A DNA stretch of 51,889 bases from JAZDLR01 sp964540995. Its GTDB lineage: Bacteria > Patescibacteriota > Patescibacteriia > UBA1558 > 2-01-FULL-52-15. Positions 9,524-18,462 of this stretch are shown here, one piece after another. The DNA lies in assembly GCA_964540995.1 (NCBI GenBank), contig CAZIOU010000008.1, positions 1 to 51,889 of the forward strand, given 5' to 3'. How positions within the stretch are numbered: the stretch's first letter is position 1; each line of letters begins with the position of its first letter. The notes under the pieces are model-generated. The model had not been told where the DNA came from and ran no database searches. It saw only the letters and a list, made by a program, of their open reading frames with translations. Both the position numbers and the translations under genes were made by a program.

Positions 9524-9551
9524 AAAGCGGGTTCGCAAGAATCCGCTTTTT
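9524..9551 (+). terminator. Rho-independent terminator
   Basis: AGCGGGTTC pairs with GAATCCGCT around a GCAA loop and is followed by TTTTT. It lies directly downstream of the hypothetical gene ending at 9511. Confidence 0.8.
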
Positions 9552-9576
9552 CTATTCATGTGAGCTGGATCTTTTC

Positions 9577-9618
9577 AAATACAAACGAGACAGGTGATCT
9601 CCTGCCCCATTTGTATTT
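9577..9618. terminator. Hairpin between convergent genes, possible recA terminator
   Basis: AAATACAAA (9577) pairs with TTTGTATTT (9618) and the stem continues through CAGG/CCTG. It lies just after the recA stop on the minus strand. There is no long U-tract, so its function as a terminator is uncertain. Confidence 0.45.
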
Positions 9619-9629
9619 TATCAAGTGTA

Positions 9630-10637
9630 TTATTCAGCTTGAGCTTTGGCTTCTATTTTTACCGCTGCCATGATCTGTTTGCGAATCTCGGCTTGAATCT
9701 TTTTATCTTCTTTGAGGAAGGATTTGGCTGTCTCTCTACCGACACCGAGCTTAACGTCATTGAAAGAGTAGGAGTTGCCTGACTTATTGATGACGGTGTA
9801 TTTCACACCTTCATCGAGCAAGTCACCAGCGACAGAAATCCCTTCATTGTACATAATATCGAATTCGCAGGTTTTGAATGGTGGAGCGATCTTATTCTTG
9901 ACGATCTTACAGTTCACACGATTACCGATAATCTTTTCTGCTTGTTTGATTTGCGCCGCGCGTCGTACTTCGATACGAACTGAAGCGTAGAATTTCAAAG
10001 CGTTACCACCAGTGGTAGTTTCTGGATTGCCGAAGAAGACGCCGATCTTCATACGAATCTGGTTGATGAAGATAACAGTCGTATTACTCTTATGAACGAT
10101 ACCAGCTAATTTGCGCAGAGCTTGACTCATCAGACGTGCTTGTAAACCCATGTGTGAGTCACCCATCTCACCTTCAATTTCGGCTTTGGGTACCAAGGCC
10201 GCTACCGAGTCAACTACCACGACATCGACCCCGCCCGAACGTACCAGAGCTTCGCAGATTTCGAGAGCTTGTTCGCCAGTATCTGGTTGGGAGATCAACA
10301 TCTCTTTGACATTGACTCCGATTTTCTTGGCGTATTCTGGATCGAGTGCGTGTTCGGCGTCAATGAAGGCTGCTACACCGCCTCGTTTCTGAGCTTCGGA
10401 TACGATGTGTTGGGCTAGGGTCGTCTTACCAGAGGATTCAGGTCCGTAGATTTCAATGATACGGCCACGAGGGACACCGCCGATACCAAGGGCGATATCC
10501 AGCGACAGACAGCCGGTAGTGATAGCTTCGACATCAAGGCTCTTGGTCTCGCCTAGTTTCATTATTGATCCTTCACCGAAACGAGCTTTGATCTGACTCA
10601 TGGCCTCTTGGGCAGCTTTGATTTTTTCTTCTGACAT
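9630..10637 (-). CDS. recA: Recombinase RecA
   Basis: A full-length RecA of 335 aa. It has Walker A (GPESSGKTT, near residue 65), the MAW-like region, Walker B (VDVVVVDSVAALVP), the L1 and L2 loops (GEMGDSHMGLQARLMSQALRK and NQIRMKIGVFFGNPETTTGG) and a shortened C-terminal domain rich in Lys and Glu. It forms the ATP-dependent filament for homologous recombination. Start: ATG at 10637, with no clear SD within 15 nt (an AAGGAG occurs about 40 nt upstream). It is upstream-linked to a RodZ-like gene and ftsK on the same strand. Confidence 0.98.
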   Translation of the reverse strand: MSEEKIKAAQEAMSQIKARFGEGSIMKLGETKSLDVEAITTGCLSLDIALGIGGVPRGRIIEIYGPESSGKTTLAQHIVSEAQKRGGVAAFIDAEHALDPEYAKKIGVNVKEMLISQPDTGEQALEICEALVRSGGVDVVVVDSVAALVPKAEIEGEMGDSHMGLQARLMSQALRKLAGIVHKSNTTVIFINQIRMKIGVFFGNPETTTGGNALKFYASVRIEVRRAAQIKQAEKIIGNRVNCKIVKNKIAPPFKTCEFDIMYNEGISVAGDLLDEGVKYTVINKSGNSYSFNDVKLGVGRETAKSFLKEDKKIQAEIRKQIMAAVKIEAKAQAE

Positions 10638-10726
10638 AGTATTGGTTTAATAGTAAGGCCTGTTTTTTCTCCTTCAGCCGAATAATTCCTGCACCCATCA
10701 TTAGCATGATCGGGTGAAGGAGGGCG

Positions 10727-11458
10727 CTATGATTTCGGCGAAATGGTAGTAGGTGTGCTCGTAGGAGCCGTCTCTGGTGGTGTTTCCCGTACCACCTGAA
10801 TGGTTGCTTCGAATTCCCGACTATGCTTTTTTTTAGCATGAATGGTGATTATGTTCAAGCCATCTGACAAGGGGATGTCCTGACGGAAGCCTCCATGATC
10901 GTCCACCATAATATCTTTGTCATTGAACCAGACTTGAGCGCCAACTTCGGTTTTGCCACTCAAGGTCATCGAGGTCTGGGAAGTTTTCTGGTCTTTGATC
11001 GGCTGATCGAAGGTAATGCTAGGTGCTTGGAAGGTCTGGATCAAGAACCAGATGAGATAGCCAAGTAATACGACGGCTGCTAGAACCACTCCGAGTCGTT
11101 GAAGCGCGCGCGGGCCAGTAACTACTTTGAGCAGCGATTGCCACTTGAAACTTTGACGCCACTTAGGGGCTTGTTCACTGATGTGATGCTGGATATTTTT
11201 TTCCTGCTGATACTGTTCGACGCAGGCGTCACCATCGAGTCCCAGATAGGAAGCGTACTTCTTGATCCAAGAGCGAGCATAGCCTTCGCCCGGCAAAAGC
11301 TGGTTGGTAGATTGTTCTAGTGCTTGAATATATTTTTCTTGAATACTTAAAATAGTCGCTACATCGGTAAGCGACAGTTTCTTGGCCAGACGCGCATGGG
11401 AGAGTCGTTCTCCGAGCGTGGTACCAACCTCAAGGGGTTTCTGCTTGAACGAGTGCAT
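10727..11458 (-). CDS. RodZ-like membrane protein with N-terminal helix-turn-helix
   Basis: A 243-aa protein. Residues 10-80 form an HTH_25-type domain (LGERLSHARLAKKLSLTDVA, then IQEKYIQALEQ and YARSWIKKYASYLGLD), as in RodZ. A single transmembrane helix lies near residues 125-145 (VVLAAVVLLGYLIWFLIQ). An extracytoplasmic beta-sandwich-like region follows (SGKTEVGAQVWFND, then GLNIITIHAKK), and the tail is rich in Thr and Pro. RodZ links MreB to the cell wall. This protein may play that role or be a membrane-tethered regulator. Its start lies 6 bp after the ftsK stop, so the two are probably co-transcribed. Confidence 0.78.
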   Translation of the reverse strand: MHSFKQKPLEVGTTLGERLSHARLAKKLSLTDVATILSIQEKYIQALEQSTNQLLPGEGYARSWIKKYASYLGLDGDACVEQYQQEKNIQHHISEQAPKWRQSFKWQSLLKVVTGPRALQRLGVVLAAVVLLGYLIWFLIQTFQAPSITFDQPIKDQKTSQTSMTLSGKTEVGAQVWFNDKDIMVDDHGGFRQDIPLSDGLNIITIHAKKKHSREFEATIQVVRETPPETAPTSTPTTISPKS

Positions 11459-11464
11459 CAGTAC

Positions 11465-13702
11465 TTATTGGAAATATTCAGGTGGTTGGTTTGTGTTTTG
11501 GTTTTCGTCTACTTCTTCGTCAGCAGTATCTGCGCCGGCTGATTGCCTGGCGGCACCGCTTAGATAATAGTCTAATTGTTCTGATTCGATCATCACTTCG
11601 CGCGCTTTGGAACCTTGAGCTGAACCGACGATGCCGAGGTCTTCTAAGGTGTTGAGCAGACGGGCAGCTTTGGCATAGCCAACACGCATACGACTTTGTA
11701 ACATGGTAGCTGAGCCCGCGTTGGCGCGGATGACGAGTTCGGCGGCTTCTCGGATCTCTTCAGCATCATCAGCGGCGTCGAAGTTTCCCGAGCTGCTACT
11801 GCCACCGGCATGAGCGGCACCGGAAGTAATCTCATTGTTGTACTCTGGTTCACCGGTCTGACGCAAGAAATCGGCTACGGCTTTGACTTCTTTCTCCGAC
11901 ACATAGGCTCCTTGGATACGTTTGGGCTTGGACAGTTCAGCGCTGATAAAGAGCATGTCACCATTGCCGAGAAGCTTCTCGGCGCCAGACATATCAAGGA
12001 TAGTACGTGAGTCGGCTTGGGACGCTACCGAGAAAGCAATACGACTCGTAATATTGGCTTTGATCAAACCGGTAATGACATTGACCGACGGTCGTTGCGT
12101 TGCCAGTATCAAGTGAATACCGACAGCGCGAGCCATCTGGGCTAATCGGACGATAGCTGATTCTACTTCTTTGGCCGCTACTTGCATCAAGGTATTGAAT
12201 TCGTCGACGATAATGACGAGATATGGCATACGAACGTCATTGCCACTATTGTAACTTTCGATATTACGTTTACCGGCAGCAGCCAATATCTCGTAGCGCT
12301 TATCCATTTCAGTTACTACCCAGCGTAAAGCATTGATAGTTGCTTTGGCATCAGTAATAATTGGAGTCATCAGATGAGGAATGTCTTGATATAGCGATAG
12401 CTCGACGCGTTTCGGATCAACTAAGATTAATTTCAGATCAGAGGGTGAGTTCTGCCATAGCATACTCATGATGACACTATTGATAGCCACTGATTTACCG
12501 CTTCCGGTCGCACCAGCGATCAAGAGATGGGGCATTTTAGTCAGGTCAGCCATGTTGGCTTTGCCTGAAACATCTTTACCCAGTGCCAACATGAGATTGC
12601 TTTTGCGATTATGATAGGTTTCGCTGGTCAGTATTTCTCGTAAGCGAACAATAGAAACAGTTTGATTAGGCACCTCGATACCGATCAGTGATTTACCAGG
12701 AATTGGCGCTTCGATACGGATGGGATGAGCAGCGAGAGCTAGAGCAATATCATTTTGCAGGGTTGTAATCTGCGATAGCTTCACGCCGTCATCTGGTTTA
12801 AGGGTGTATTGGGTCACCGTCGGTCCGATATTGACGTCGTCCATGGTGACACCGATACCAAAAGTTTCCAAAGCTTTCTGAATCTTTAAGCTATTGGCTT
12901 TGATATCACCGCTGGTTGGTTTGGTCGTGGTGGCATTGAGTAAGTCGAGTGGAATCTCAACCTTCTTGATCGGTCGATAGAAGGTGCTGCTCTTTTCAGG
13001 GCGCTCGCGTACTTTGTCTTCCTCGATAAATTCTGCTTCTGATTCGGACACGGGAGTTTCACTGTCTTCGAGTAAGGCGGCCGGCTCACCCATTTCTTCG
13101 TCTGGTTGCTCAAACAATTCGTCACTCATCGCGGGTTGCTTCTGGAAACGGAGATTGGATAGTCGATGGGCCATCGATTCGAAGGAAGCGTTCATACCAA
13201 TGATAGCTCCGGTTAAGAACATGCCGAGCAAGATGACTAAGCCACCCCAGAAACCGGCCAGCTGTGACAGATTGTGCCCGATGAAGTAGCCTAAGTAACC
13301 GCCACCAGTGCCAGCATCGGCAATGGCAGTAGCTGTCTGGCCAAGTACAAAGTAATCAAAGAGTCCAATCAGTGAGATAAACAAAAAACAGAGCCCTAAG
13401 TAGTTGATCTTCTTCAGTCCGAACCGGCCCGAGAATATCAGTAAGAAGTCCCAAGCTAGAAGCATCAACAAGGCAATCCAATTACCCCAGCCAAAGAGAC
13501 GGCTTAGGCCAATATTGAACCAGACGCCCAGCGTGCCAGCGCCATTGAACAGGGAGACGATGCCGAGGATGGCCACAGTAAACAAACTAATGACAACTAT
13601 GGCACGTTTGGTTTCTGGTGTTAGCTCCCAGTGGTTGATAGCAGGAGCAGGAAGCTCTGGTTGCTGACGACGAGTATATTTACGCTTTTTGCGACCCAAC
13701 AT
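11465..13702 (-). CDS. ftsK: DNA translocase FtsK/SpoIIIE
   Basis: A 745-aa chromosome translocase. The N-terminal 170 residues carry four transmembrane helices, and an acidic linker follows at about 180-240. Then come the alpha/beta motor domain with Walker A (IAGATGSGKSVAINS), Walker B (PYLVIIVDEFNTLM) and the QRPSVNVITG motif. The C-terminal gamma winged helix (residues about 660-730, SRMRVGYAKAARLLNTLEDL) reads KOPS-type sequences. It pumps DNA at the division septum. The linker is short compared with proteobacterial FtsK. Confidence 0.96.
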   Translation of the reverse strand: MLGRKKRKYTRRQQPELPAPAINHWELTPETKRAIVVISLFTVAILGIVSLFNGAGTLGVWFNIGLSRLFGWGNWIALLMLLAWDFLLIFSGRFGLKKINYLGLCFLFISLIGLFDYFVLGQTATAIADAGTGGGYLGYFIGHNLSQLAGFWGGLVILLGMFLTGAIIGMNASFESMAHRLSNLRFQKQPAMSDELFEQPDEEMGEPAALLEDSETPVSESEAEFIEEDKVRERPEKSSTFYRPIKKVEIPLDLLNATTTKPTSGDIKANSLKIQKALETFGIGVTMDDVNIGPTVTQYTLKPDDGVKLSQITTLQNDIALALAAHPIRIEAPIPGKSLIGIEVPNQTVSIVRLREILTSETYHNRKSNLMLALGKDVSGKANMADLTKMPHLLIAGATGSGKSVAINSVIMSMLWQNSPSDLKLILVDPKRVELSLYQDIPHLMTPIITDAKATINALRWVVTEMDKRYEILAAAGKRNIESYNSGNDVRMPYLVIIVDEFNTLMQVAAKEVESAIVRLAQMARAVGIHLILATQRPSVNVITGLIKANITSRIAFSVASQADSRTILDMSGAEKLLGNGDMLFISAELSKPKRIQGAYVSEKEVKAVADFLRQTGEPEYNNEITSGAAHAGGSSSSGNFDAADDAEEIREAAELVIRANAGSATMLQSRMRVGYAKAARLLNTLEDLGIVGSAQGSKAREVMIESEQLDYYLSGAARQSAGADTADEEVDENQNTNQPPEYFQ

Positions 13703-13757
13703 AATGTCGATATTTTAACATAAAAGAGAGAAAAAATGAACTGATTTTGGACTAACC

Positions 13758-13783
13758 AAAAACCTCCGATTAAGAGGTTTTTT
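13758..13783 (-). terminator. Terminator after the 227-aa hypothetical gene
   Basis: On the minus strand AAACCTC pairs with GAGGTTT and is followed by TTTGG. The hairpin lies between the stop of the downstream-facing gene (13801) and the ftsK start, so it separates the two transcription units. Bidirectional function is possible. Confidence 0.7.
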
Positions 13784-13800
13784 GACTGCCTGTTGACGTT

Positions 13801-14484
13801 TTAGAATTCACCCTTACTGCGTCTGTTGGCTTTGTACTTTTTGAACTCTTTGGGATCGTATTTCTTCAGGACCAAGGCAGTGAAAGTGTTGAAGTTGTCG
13901 CCCAAATCTTTGATATATTTATGGAGGTCTTCTAGATAGACATTATAGATATGATTCCAGCTAGTAACTGCCATATGGATCCGTTTCCCACTGAAGCGGG
14001 GTTTGATCAAGCCATGGAATTCATTCTTCTGACCGAAGAAACGGACAAAAACGTTCTCATAGTTGGTTGGTGCTTCTGGTTGGGGTACCCGCTTGAGGTG
14101 ATTCTTGCGGTGAAAGGGGAAGAAGACATGGTAATCTGGTTTGCTGGCTTGTTCGAAGCGGACATCGGTGATGTCACGAGTTTTTAAATCAACATCAATC
14201 TGGATGTACTCGATATCTTTGATCGAGCCGTAATAAAATTTACGAAACAAGAATGAATATAAGACGTGGAAGAAGTAGCGAGGGTGTCGCTCATTGTCCC
14301 AGACCGTATAGTAAGTAATTTTCAGGGTATCAGCCTTGCGAGCAGTACGATAATACATAAACTTGGGAATATGTTTATCGTGTTGTGGCTGATAGAGAAT
14401 TGGCTGGAATTCACGCACCAATTCAAAGGTCTGCTCTTCAGTCAGCTCGGGGATAGTTGTTATGTTGGTTTCTTCCATGGACAT
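13801..14484 (-). CDS. Hypothetical protein, aromatic- and basic-rich
   Basis: I do not recognise this 227-aa protein. It is soluble, rich in Tyr, Phe, His and Lys (for example PRYFFHVLYSFLFRKFYYGS), and appears mixed alpha/beta with a very basic C-terminal tail (KKYKANRRSKGEF). The N-terminal 25 residues are acidic. Two starts are possible: ATG at 14484 or ATG at 14478 (MEETN). Neither has an SD. It lies between rpoC and ftsK with its own terminator. It may be a lineage-specific conserved protein. Confidence 0.65.
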   Translation of the reverse strand: MSMEETNITTIPELTEEQTFELVREFQPILYQPQHDKHIPKFMYYRTARKADTLKITYYTVWDNERHPRYFFHVLYSFLFRKFYYGSIKDIEYIQIDVDLKTRDITDVRFEQASKPDYHVFFPFHRKNHLKRVPQPEAPTNYENVFVRFFGQKNEFHGLIKPRFSGKRIHMAVTSWNHIYNVYLEDLHKYIKDLGDNFNTFTALVLKKYDPKEFKKYKANRRSKGEF

Positions 14485-14512
14485 ATTGTAGCACGTTGGC
14501 TTCGCCCTTAGG

Positions 14513-14546
14513 CATATACCCCGCCATGGTTGTGACGGGGTATATG
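14513..14546 (-). terminator. Hairpin downstream of rpoC
   Basis: CATATACCCCG pairs with CGGGGTATATG, an 11-bp perfect stem lying 13 bp past the rpoC stop. There is no U-run, so it may be a 3'-end stabilising structure rather than a classical terminator. Confidence 0.5.
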
Positions 14547-14558
14547 GAGAGCGTGGTG

Positions 14559-17500
14559 TTAGCGGCGTGTGGCCCAGCCAGTTCCAGCTGGGATGAGACG
14601 ACCGATAATAACGTTTTCTTTTAATCCGCGGAGGTTATCGCGACGGCCAGTGATAGCAGCATCGACCAAGACGCGAGTGGTCTCTTGGAATGAAGCGGCT
14701 GCCAGGAAGGAGTCGGAGGCTAGAGACGCTTTGGTGATACCGAGTAGTAAGCGTTCACAGGTAGCCTTCTTGTCTTTGGCGTTAAGGGCGCGATTAGCTT
14801 CGTTGAATTGTGTGCTAGTGACGATCTCTCCTGGGAGTAGATCAGTGTCACCGGCGTCTTTGATATAGTAGCGTGAGAACATCTGACGAGAGATCAATTC
14901 AATATGTTTATCGTTAAGTTTCTGACCTTGTGAGGAATAGATATATTGAATTTCGCGAATGATGTATTTCTGTACTGCTAGTTCGCCCTGGAGACGATAG
15001 AGTTCGTGCAGGTCGATACTGCCTTCGGTCATAGGTTGGCCAGCGTTAACCAGCTCACCGTTCTTAACCCAGAGGTTATAACCAGCCGGGATGACGATTT
15101 CCAACATTTCATCTTTGCGACCGACAACCTTAAGTTCCTTCTTGGTCACGTGGACGGTGCCATGGATCGGACTCAAGAATTCTTCATGATCACGAACGAA
15201 TAAGGTTTGACCTTTGTTGACGTCGTCGCCGTCTTTCATCTTGACGACATCTTCGACGCGTAATTCGAAGGCTGTGGCAGTAGCGTCAGATTGCTTAATC
15301 TTGATCAAGCGATTTTTGGTGCTGCCCAAGTTTTCGTTAGGAATCATAACCTGACCTTCGATCGGAGAGACGATAGCCTTCTTCTTCGGTATACGAGCTT
15401 CGAATAGTTCTTCGACGCGAGGTAAACCTTGCGTGATGTCTCCTCCGGCTACACCTCCAGTGTGGAAGGTTCTCATCGTCAGCTGGGTTCCTGGTTCACC
15501 GATACTTTGAGCAGCGATGATACCAACGGCGGTTCCCATCTCAACTAATTCGTTGTGACCAAGTTCATAGCCATAACACATCTGACAGATACCACGGATA
15601 GATTGACAGGTTAGTACCGAACGGATGCGGGCCATCTCTGGGTCAGCAGCTGTAACCTTCTTGATATCTTCGGCAGTTATCAGTTCACCTGATTTGATGA
15701 TGGTTTTACCATGGGCGTCTTTGAGGTCGTCGCAGAGGACACGTCCTACTAATCGTTGAGCCAAGATTTCGTTGTTGTCTTCGGTTTCTTTCTTGGTCCA
15801 GACTAAGCCGACAGTATCTTTACAATCCTCTTCTTCGATCACCATGCTTTGAGCTACGTCAACCAATTTACGGGTTAAGTAACCAGCGTTGGCAGTACGC
15901 AGAGCGGTATCAGACAGACCTTTGCGAGTACCGTGGGTAGAGATGAAATATTCCAACACATCGAGACCTTCTTGGAAATTAGCTTTGACTGGCAATTCGA
16001 TAATTTCTCCGGAAGGACTGTTGACCAAACCTTTCATACCCATGATTTGAATCATCTGAGCCCAGGTACCGCGAGCGCCGGATTCGATAATGCTGGAGAC
16101 GGAGTTACGAGGATCGAAGACGCCCTTACTGAAGTCGGTAATCTTATTCTTAATTGCGGTCCAGGTTTCGATGACTTTGATATAGCGTTCGCGTTCGGTC
16201 AGTAAACCATTGTTGTATTGATCTTGAATCTTCTCGATCAACTGTTCACCTTCTTTGATGATCTCTTTCTTATTAGCGAGTTCTGGGATATCACCCATAC
16301 CCCAGGACAAACCAGAAGCGGTCATATACTTGAAGGCTAGTTCTTTGATGTTATCAAGTAGTTCGACAGTCTTCTCTTTCGGTAAGATACGCATGGCTTC
16401 AGCCACGATCTTCTTGAGCTGTTTCTGATTCAAGGCTTGGTTAATGAAGCCAATCTTCTTAGGTAGGATCTGGTTGAAGATCAGACGACCGACGCTGGTA
16501 GTGATACGCTCACCTTCGAAGCGGACCATGATTGGTTCTTGCAATTTGATGCGACCCAATTTGTAAGCCATCTCCGCTTCATCCATATCGGAGAAGAATT
16601 TGGTGGCCTTATCTCGCTCATCGATATGAGTCAGATAGAAGCTTCCCCAGACAATATCTTGGTTTGGAGCAGTGATCGGCTCACCAGTAGCTGGCTTGAG
16701 TAAGTTACCGGAGGCCAACATCAATTCAGCAGCTTCTTTCTTGGCAGCTTCAGTCAATGGCAAGTGGACAGCCATCTGGTCACCGTCGAAGTCAGCGTTG
16801 AAAGCGCTACAGACCAATGGGTGCACTTGAATCGCTTTACCTTCGATCAAGATCGGTTGGAAAGCTTGGATACCGAGACGGTGGAGTGTCGGAGCGCGGT
16901 TGAGCAGGACGTGAGAGCCCTTGGTGATGCTTTCGAGAATATCCCAGACTTCTTCATGGGCTTCATCGATATAGCGGTTGGCACTGCGGACATTGTGTAC
17001 CAATTCCTTGGCGATCAATTGAGCGATGACAAACGGACGATAGATCTCCAGAGCCATTTTCTTCGGTAGACCACATTGACCTAGCTTGAGGTGAGGACCA
17101 ACGACGATAACGGAACGACCAGAGTAGTCGACACGTTTACCGAGTAAGTTCTGACGGAAACGTCCTTGCTTACCTTTGAGCATGTCAGCGATACTCTTGA
17201 GCATACGCTTCTGTCCGGTAGAGGCGGTAACCGTCTTACCATGACGAGCATTGTTATCGATCAAAGCGTCGACCGCTTCCTGCAACATACGTTTCTCGTT
17301 GCGTTGGATAACTTCTGGAGCATTCAATTCTTTCAAACGCTTCAAACGGTTGTTGCGGTTAATCACACGACGATAGAGGTCGTTCAAGTCAGAAGTAGCA
17401 AATCGTCCTCCATCGAGCTGTACCATCGGACGTAAGTCTGGTGGGATAACTGGTACGACGTCGAGGATCATCCATTCTGGTCGCAGGCCATTGGCTAGCA

Positions 17501-18440
17501 AGCTCTTGATCAGACGCGAGCGTCGGATCATTTTCTTCTTCTGCTGCGGTGGGCAGGTCTCGATCTCTTCGTCCAACTGTTTGCCAGTGGCTTTGAGGTC
17601 AATCTCTACCAGTAAATGCTTGATAGCTTCAGCACCAATACTGGCTTCGAAGACATGACCGTATTTGAGGGACAAGTCCTGATATTTACTTTCGGAAATA
17701 ATTTCTTTCTTGCGTAGCTCACGTAATTCTTTACGAGCGGTTTCAGCTGCTTCATCGAGAGCATTAACCTTATCAACTTTCTGGACGTTGAGCTTGTCCA
17801 ATGATTCAGTCGTCAGCTGTTCGATCACTTTGGGATCTTTGCCAGCAGACAACATCTGATTCTTCTGTTTGTTGACTTCTTGGGCGCGCTGTTCGAACTC
17901 ATTGTCGATTTGCTTGCGCTTGTTCTTCAATTCAGTCTTGATCTGTTCTAATGTCTCTTGGCGCGCAGCTTCATCGACACTGGTAATGATGAAGTTGGCG
18001 AAGTACATCACTTTCTCGAGATCTTGCACTGACATATCGAGTACCAGACCGATCTTGGAAGGTACGCCGCGTAAGAACCAGATATGAGATACGGGAGTGG
18101 CTAGATTGATATGACCCATGCGTTCACGTCGAACGACGGCGCGTGTTACTTCGACGCCACATTTGTCACAGACGATGCCCTTGTAGCGGATACGTTTGTA
18201 TTTACCACAATAACATTCCCAGTCCTTGGAAGGACCGAAGATCTTCTCACAGAAGAGACCGTCGAGTTCTGGCTTCTGAGTACGGTAGTTGATGGTTTCC
18301 GGAGTTAGGACTTCACCGTGTGACCAATTGTGAATGTCAGTCGGTGAAGCTAAGCGCAGACGAATCGCATCGAAGTCAACCATTTTCTGTGTTGGTTCGG
18401 TGGTGATGAAGGTCGTCTTAGTTGTAGATGGAGTTGGCAT
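14559..18440 (-). CDS. rpoC: RNA polymerase subunit beta'
   Basis: A full-length beta' subunit of 1293 aa. It has the N-terminal zinc ribbon (CYCGKYKRIRYKGIVCDKCG), the catalytic Mg-binding motif NADFDGDQMAVH, the bridge helix and trigger loop region (GIIAAQSIGEPGTQLTMRTF) and the second zinc site (C...CQSIRGICQMCYG). A charged coiled-coil insertion lies at about residues 180-250. The start codon is ATG at 18440 without SD. rpoB lies 22 bp upstream on the same strand, so it is one operon. Confidence 0.98.
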   Translation of the reverse strand: MPTPSTTKTTFITTEPTQKMVDFDAIRLRLASPTDIHNWSHGEVLTPETINYRTQKPELDGLFCEKIFGPSKDWECYCGKYKRIRYKGIVCDKCGVEVTRAVVRRERMGHINLATPVSHIWFLRGVPSKIGLVLDMSVQDLEKVMYFANFIITSVDEAARQETLEQIKTELKNKRKQIDNEFEQRAQEVNKQKNQMLSAGKDPKVIEQLTTESLDKLNVQKVDKVNALDEAAETARKELRELRKKEIISESKYQDLSLKYGHVFEASIGAEAIKHLLVEIDLKATGKQLDEEIETCPPQQKKKMIRRSRLIKSLLANGLRPEWMILDVVPVIPPDLRPMVQLDGGRFATSDLNDLYRRVINRNNRLKRLKELNAPEVIQRNEKRMLQEAVDALIDNNARHGKTVTASTGQKRMLKSIADMLKGKQGRFRQNLLGKRVDYSGRSVIVVGPHLKLGQCGLPKKMALEIYRPFVIAQLIAKELVHNVRSANRYIDEAHEEVWDILESITKGSHVLLNRAPTLHRLGIQAFQPILIEGKAIQVHPLVCSAFNADFDGDQMAVHLPLTEAAKKEAAELMLASGNLLKPATGEPITAPNQDIVWGSFYLTHIDERDKATKFFSDMDEAEMAYKLGRIKLQEPIMVRFEGERITTSVGRLIFNQILPKKIGFINQALNQKQLKKIVAEAMRILPKEKTVELLDNIKELAFKYMTASGLSWGMGDIPELANKKEIIKEGEQLIEKIQDQYNNGLLTERERYIKVIETWTAIKNKITDFSKGVFDPRNSVSSIIESGARGTWAQMIQIMGMKGLVNSPSGEIIELPVKANFQEGLDVLEYFISTHGTRKGLSDTALRTANAGYLTRKLVDVAQSMVIEEEDCKDTVGLVWTKKETEDNNEILAQRLVGRVLCDDLKDAHGKTIIKSGELITAEDIKKVTAADPEMARIRSVLTCQSIRGICQMCYGYELGHNELVEMGTAVGIIAAQSIGEPGTQLTMRTFHTGGVAGGDITQGLPRVEELFEARIPKKKAIVSPIEGQVMIPNENLGSTKNRLIKIKQSDATATAFELRVEDVVKMKDGDDVNKGQTLFVRDHEEFLSPIHGTVHVTKKELKVVGRKDEMLEIVIPAGYNLWVKNGELVNAGQPMTEGSIDLHELYRLQGELAVQKYIIREIQYIYSSQGQKLNDKHIELISRQMFSRYYIKDAGDTDLLPGEIVTSTQFNEANRALNAKDKKATCERLLLGITKASLASDSFLAAASFQETTRVLVDAAITGRRDNLRGLKENVIIGRLIPAGTGWATRR

Positions 18441-18462
18441 AGTTTTTTTCGTTAGCGGTTAG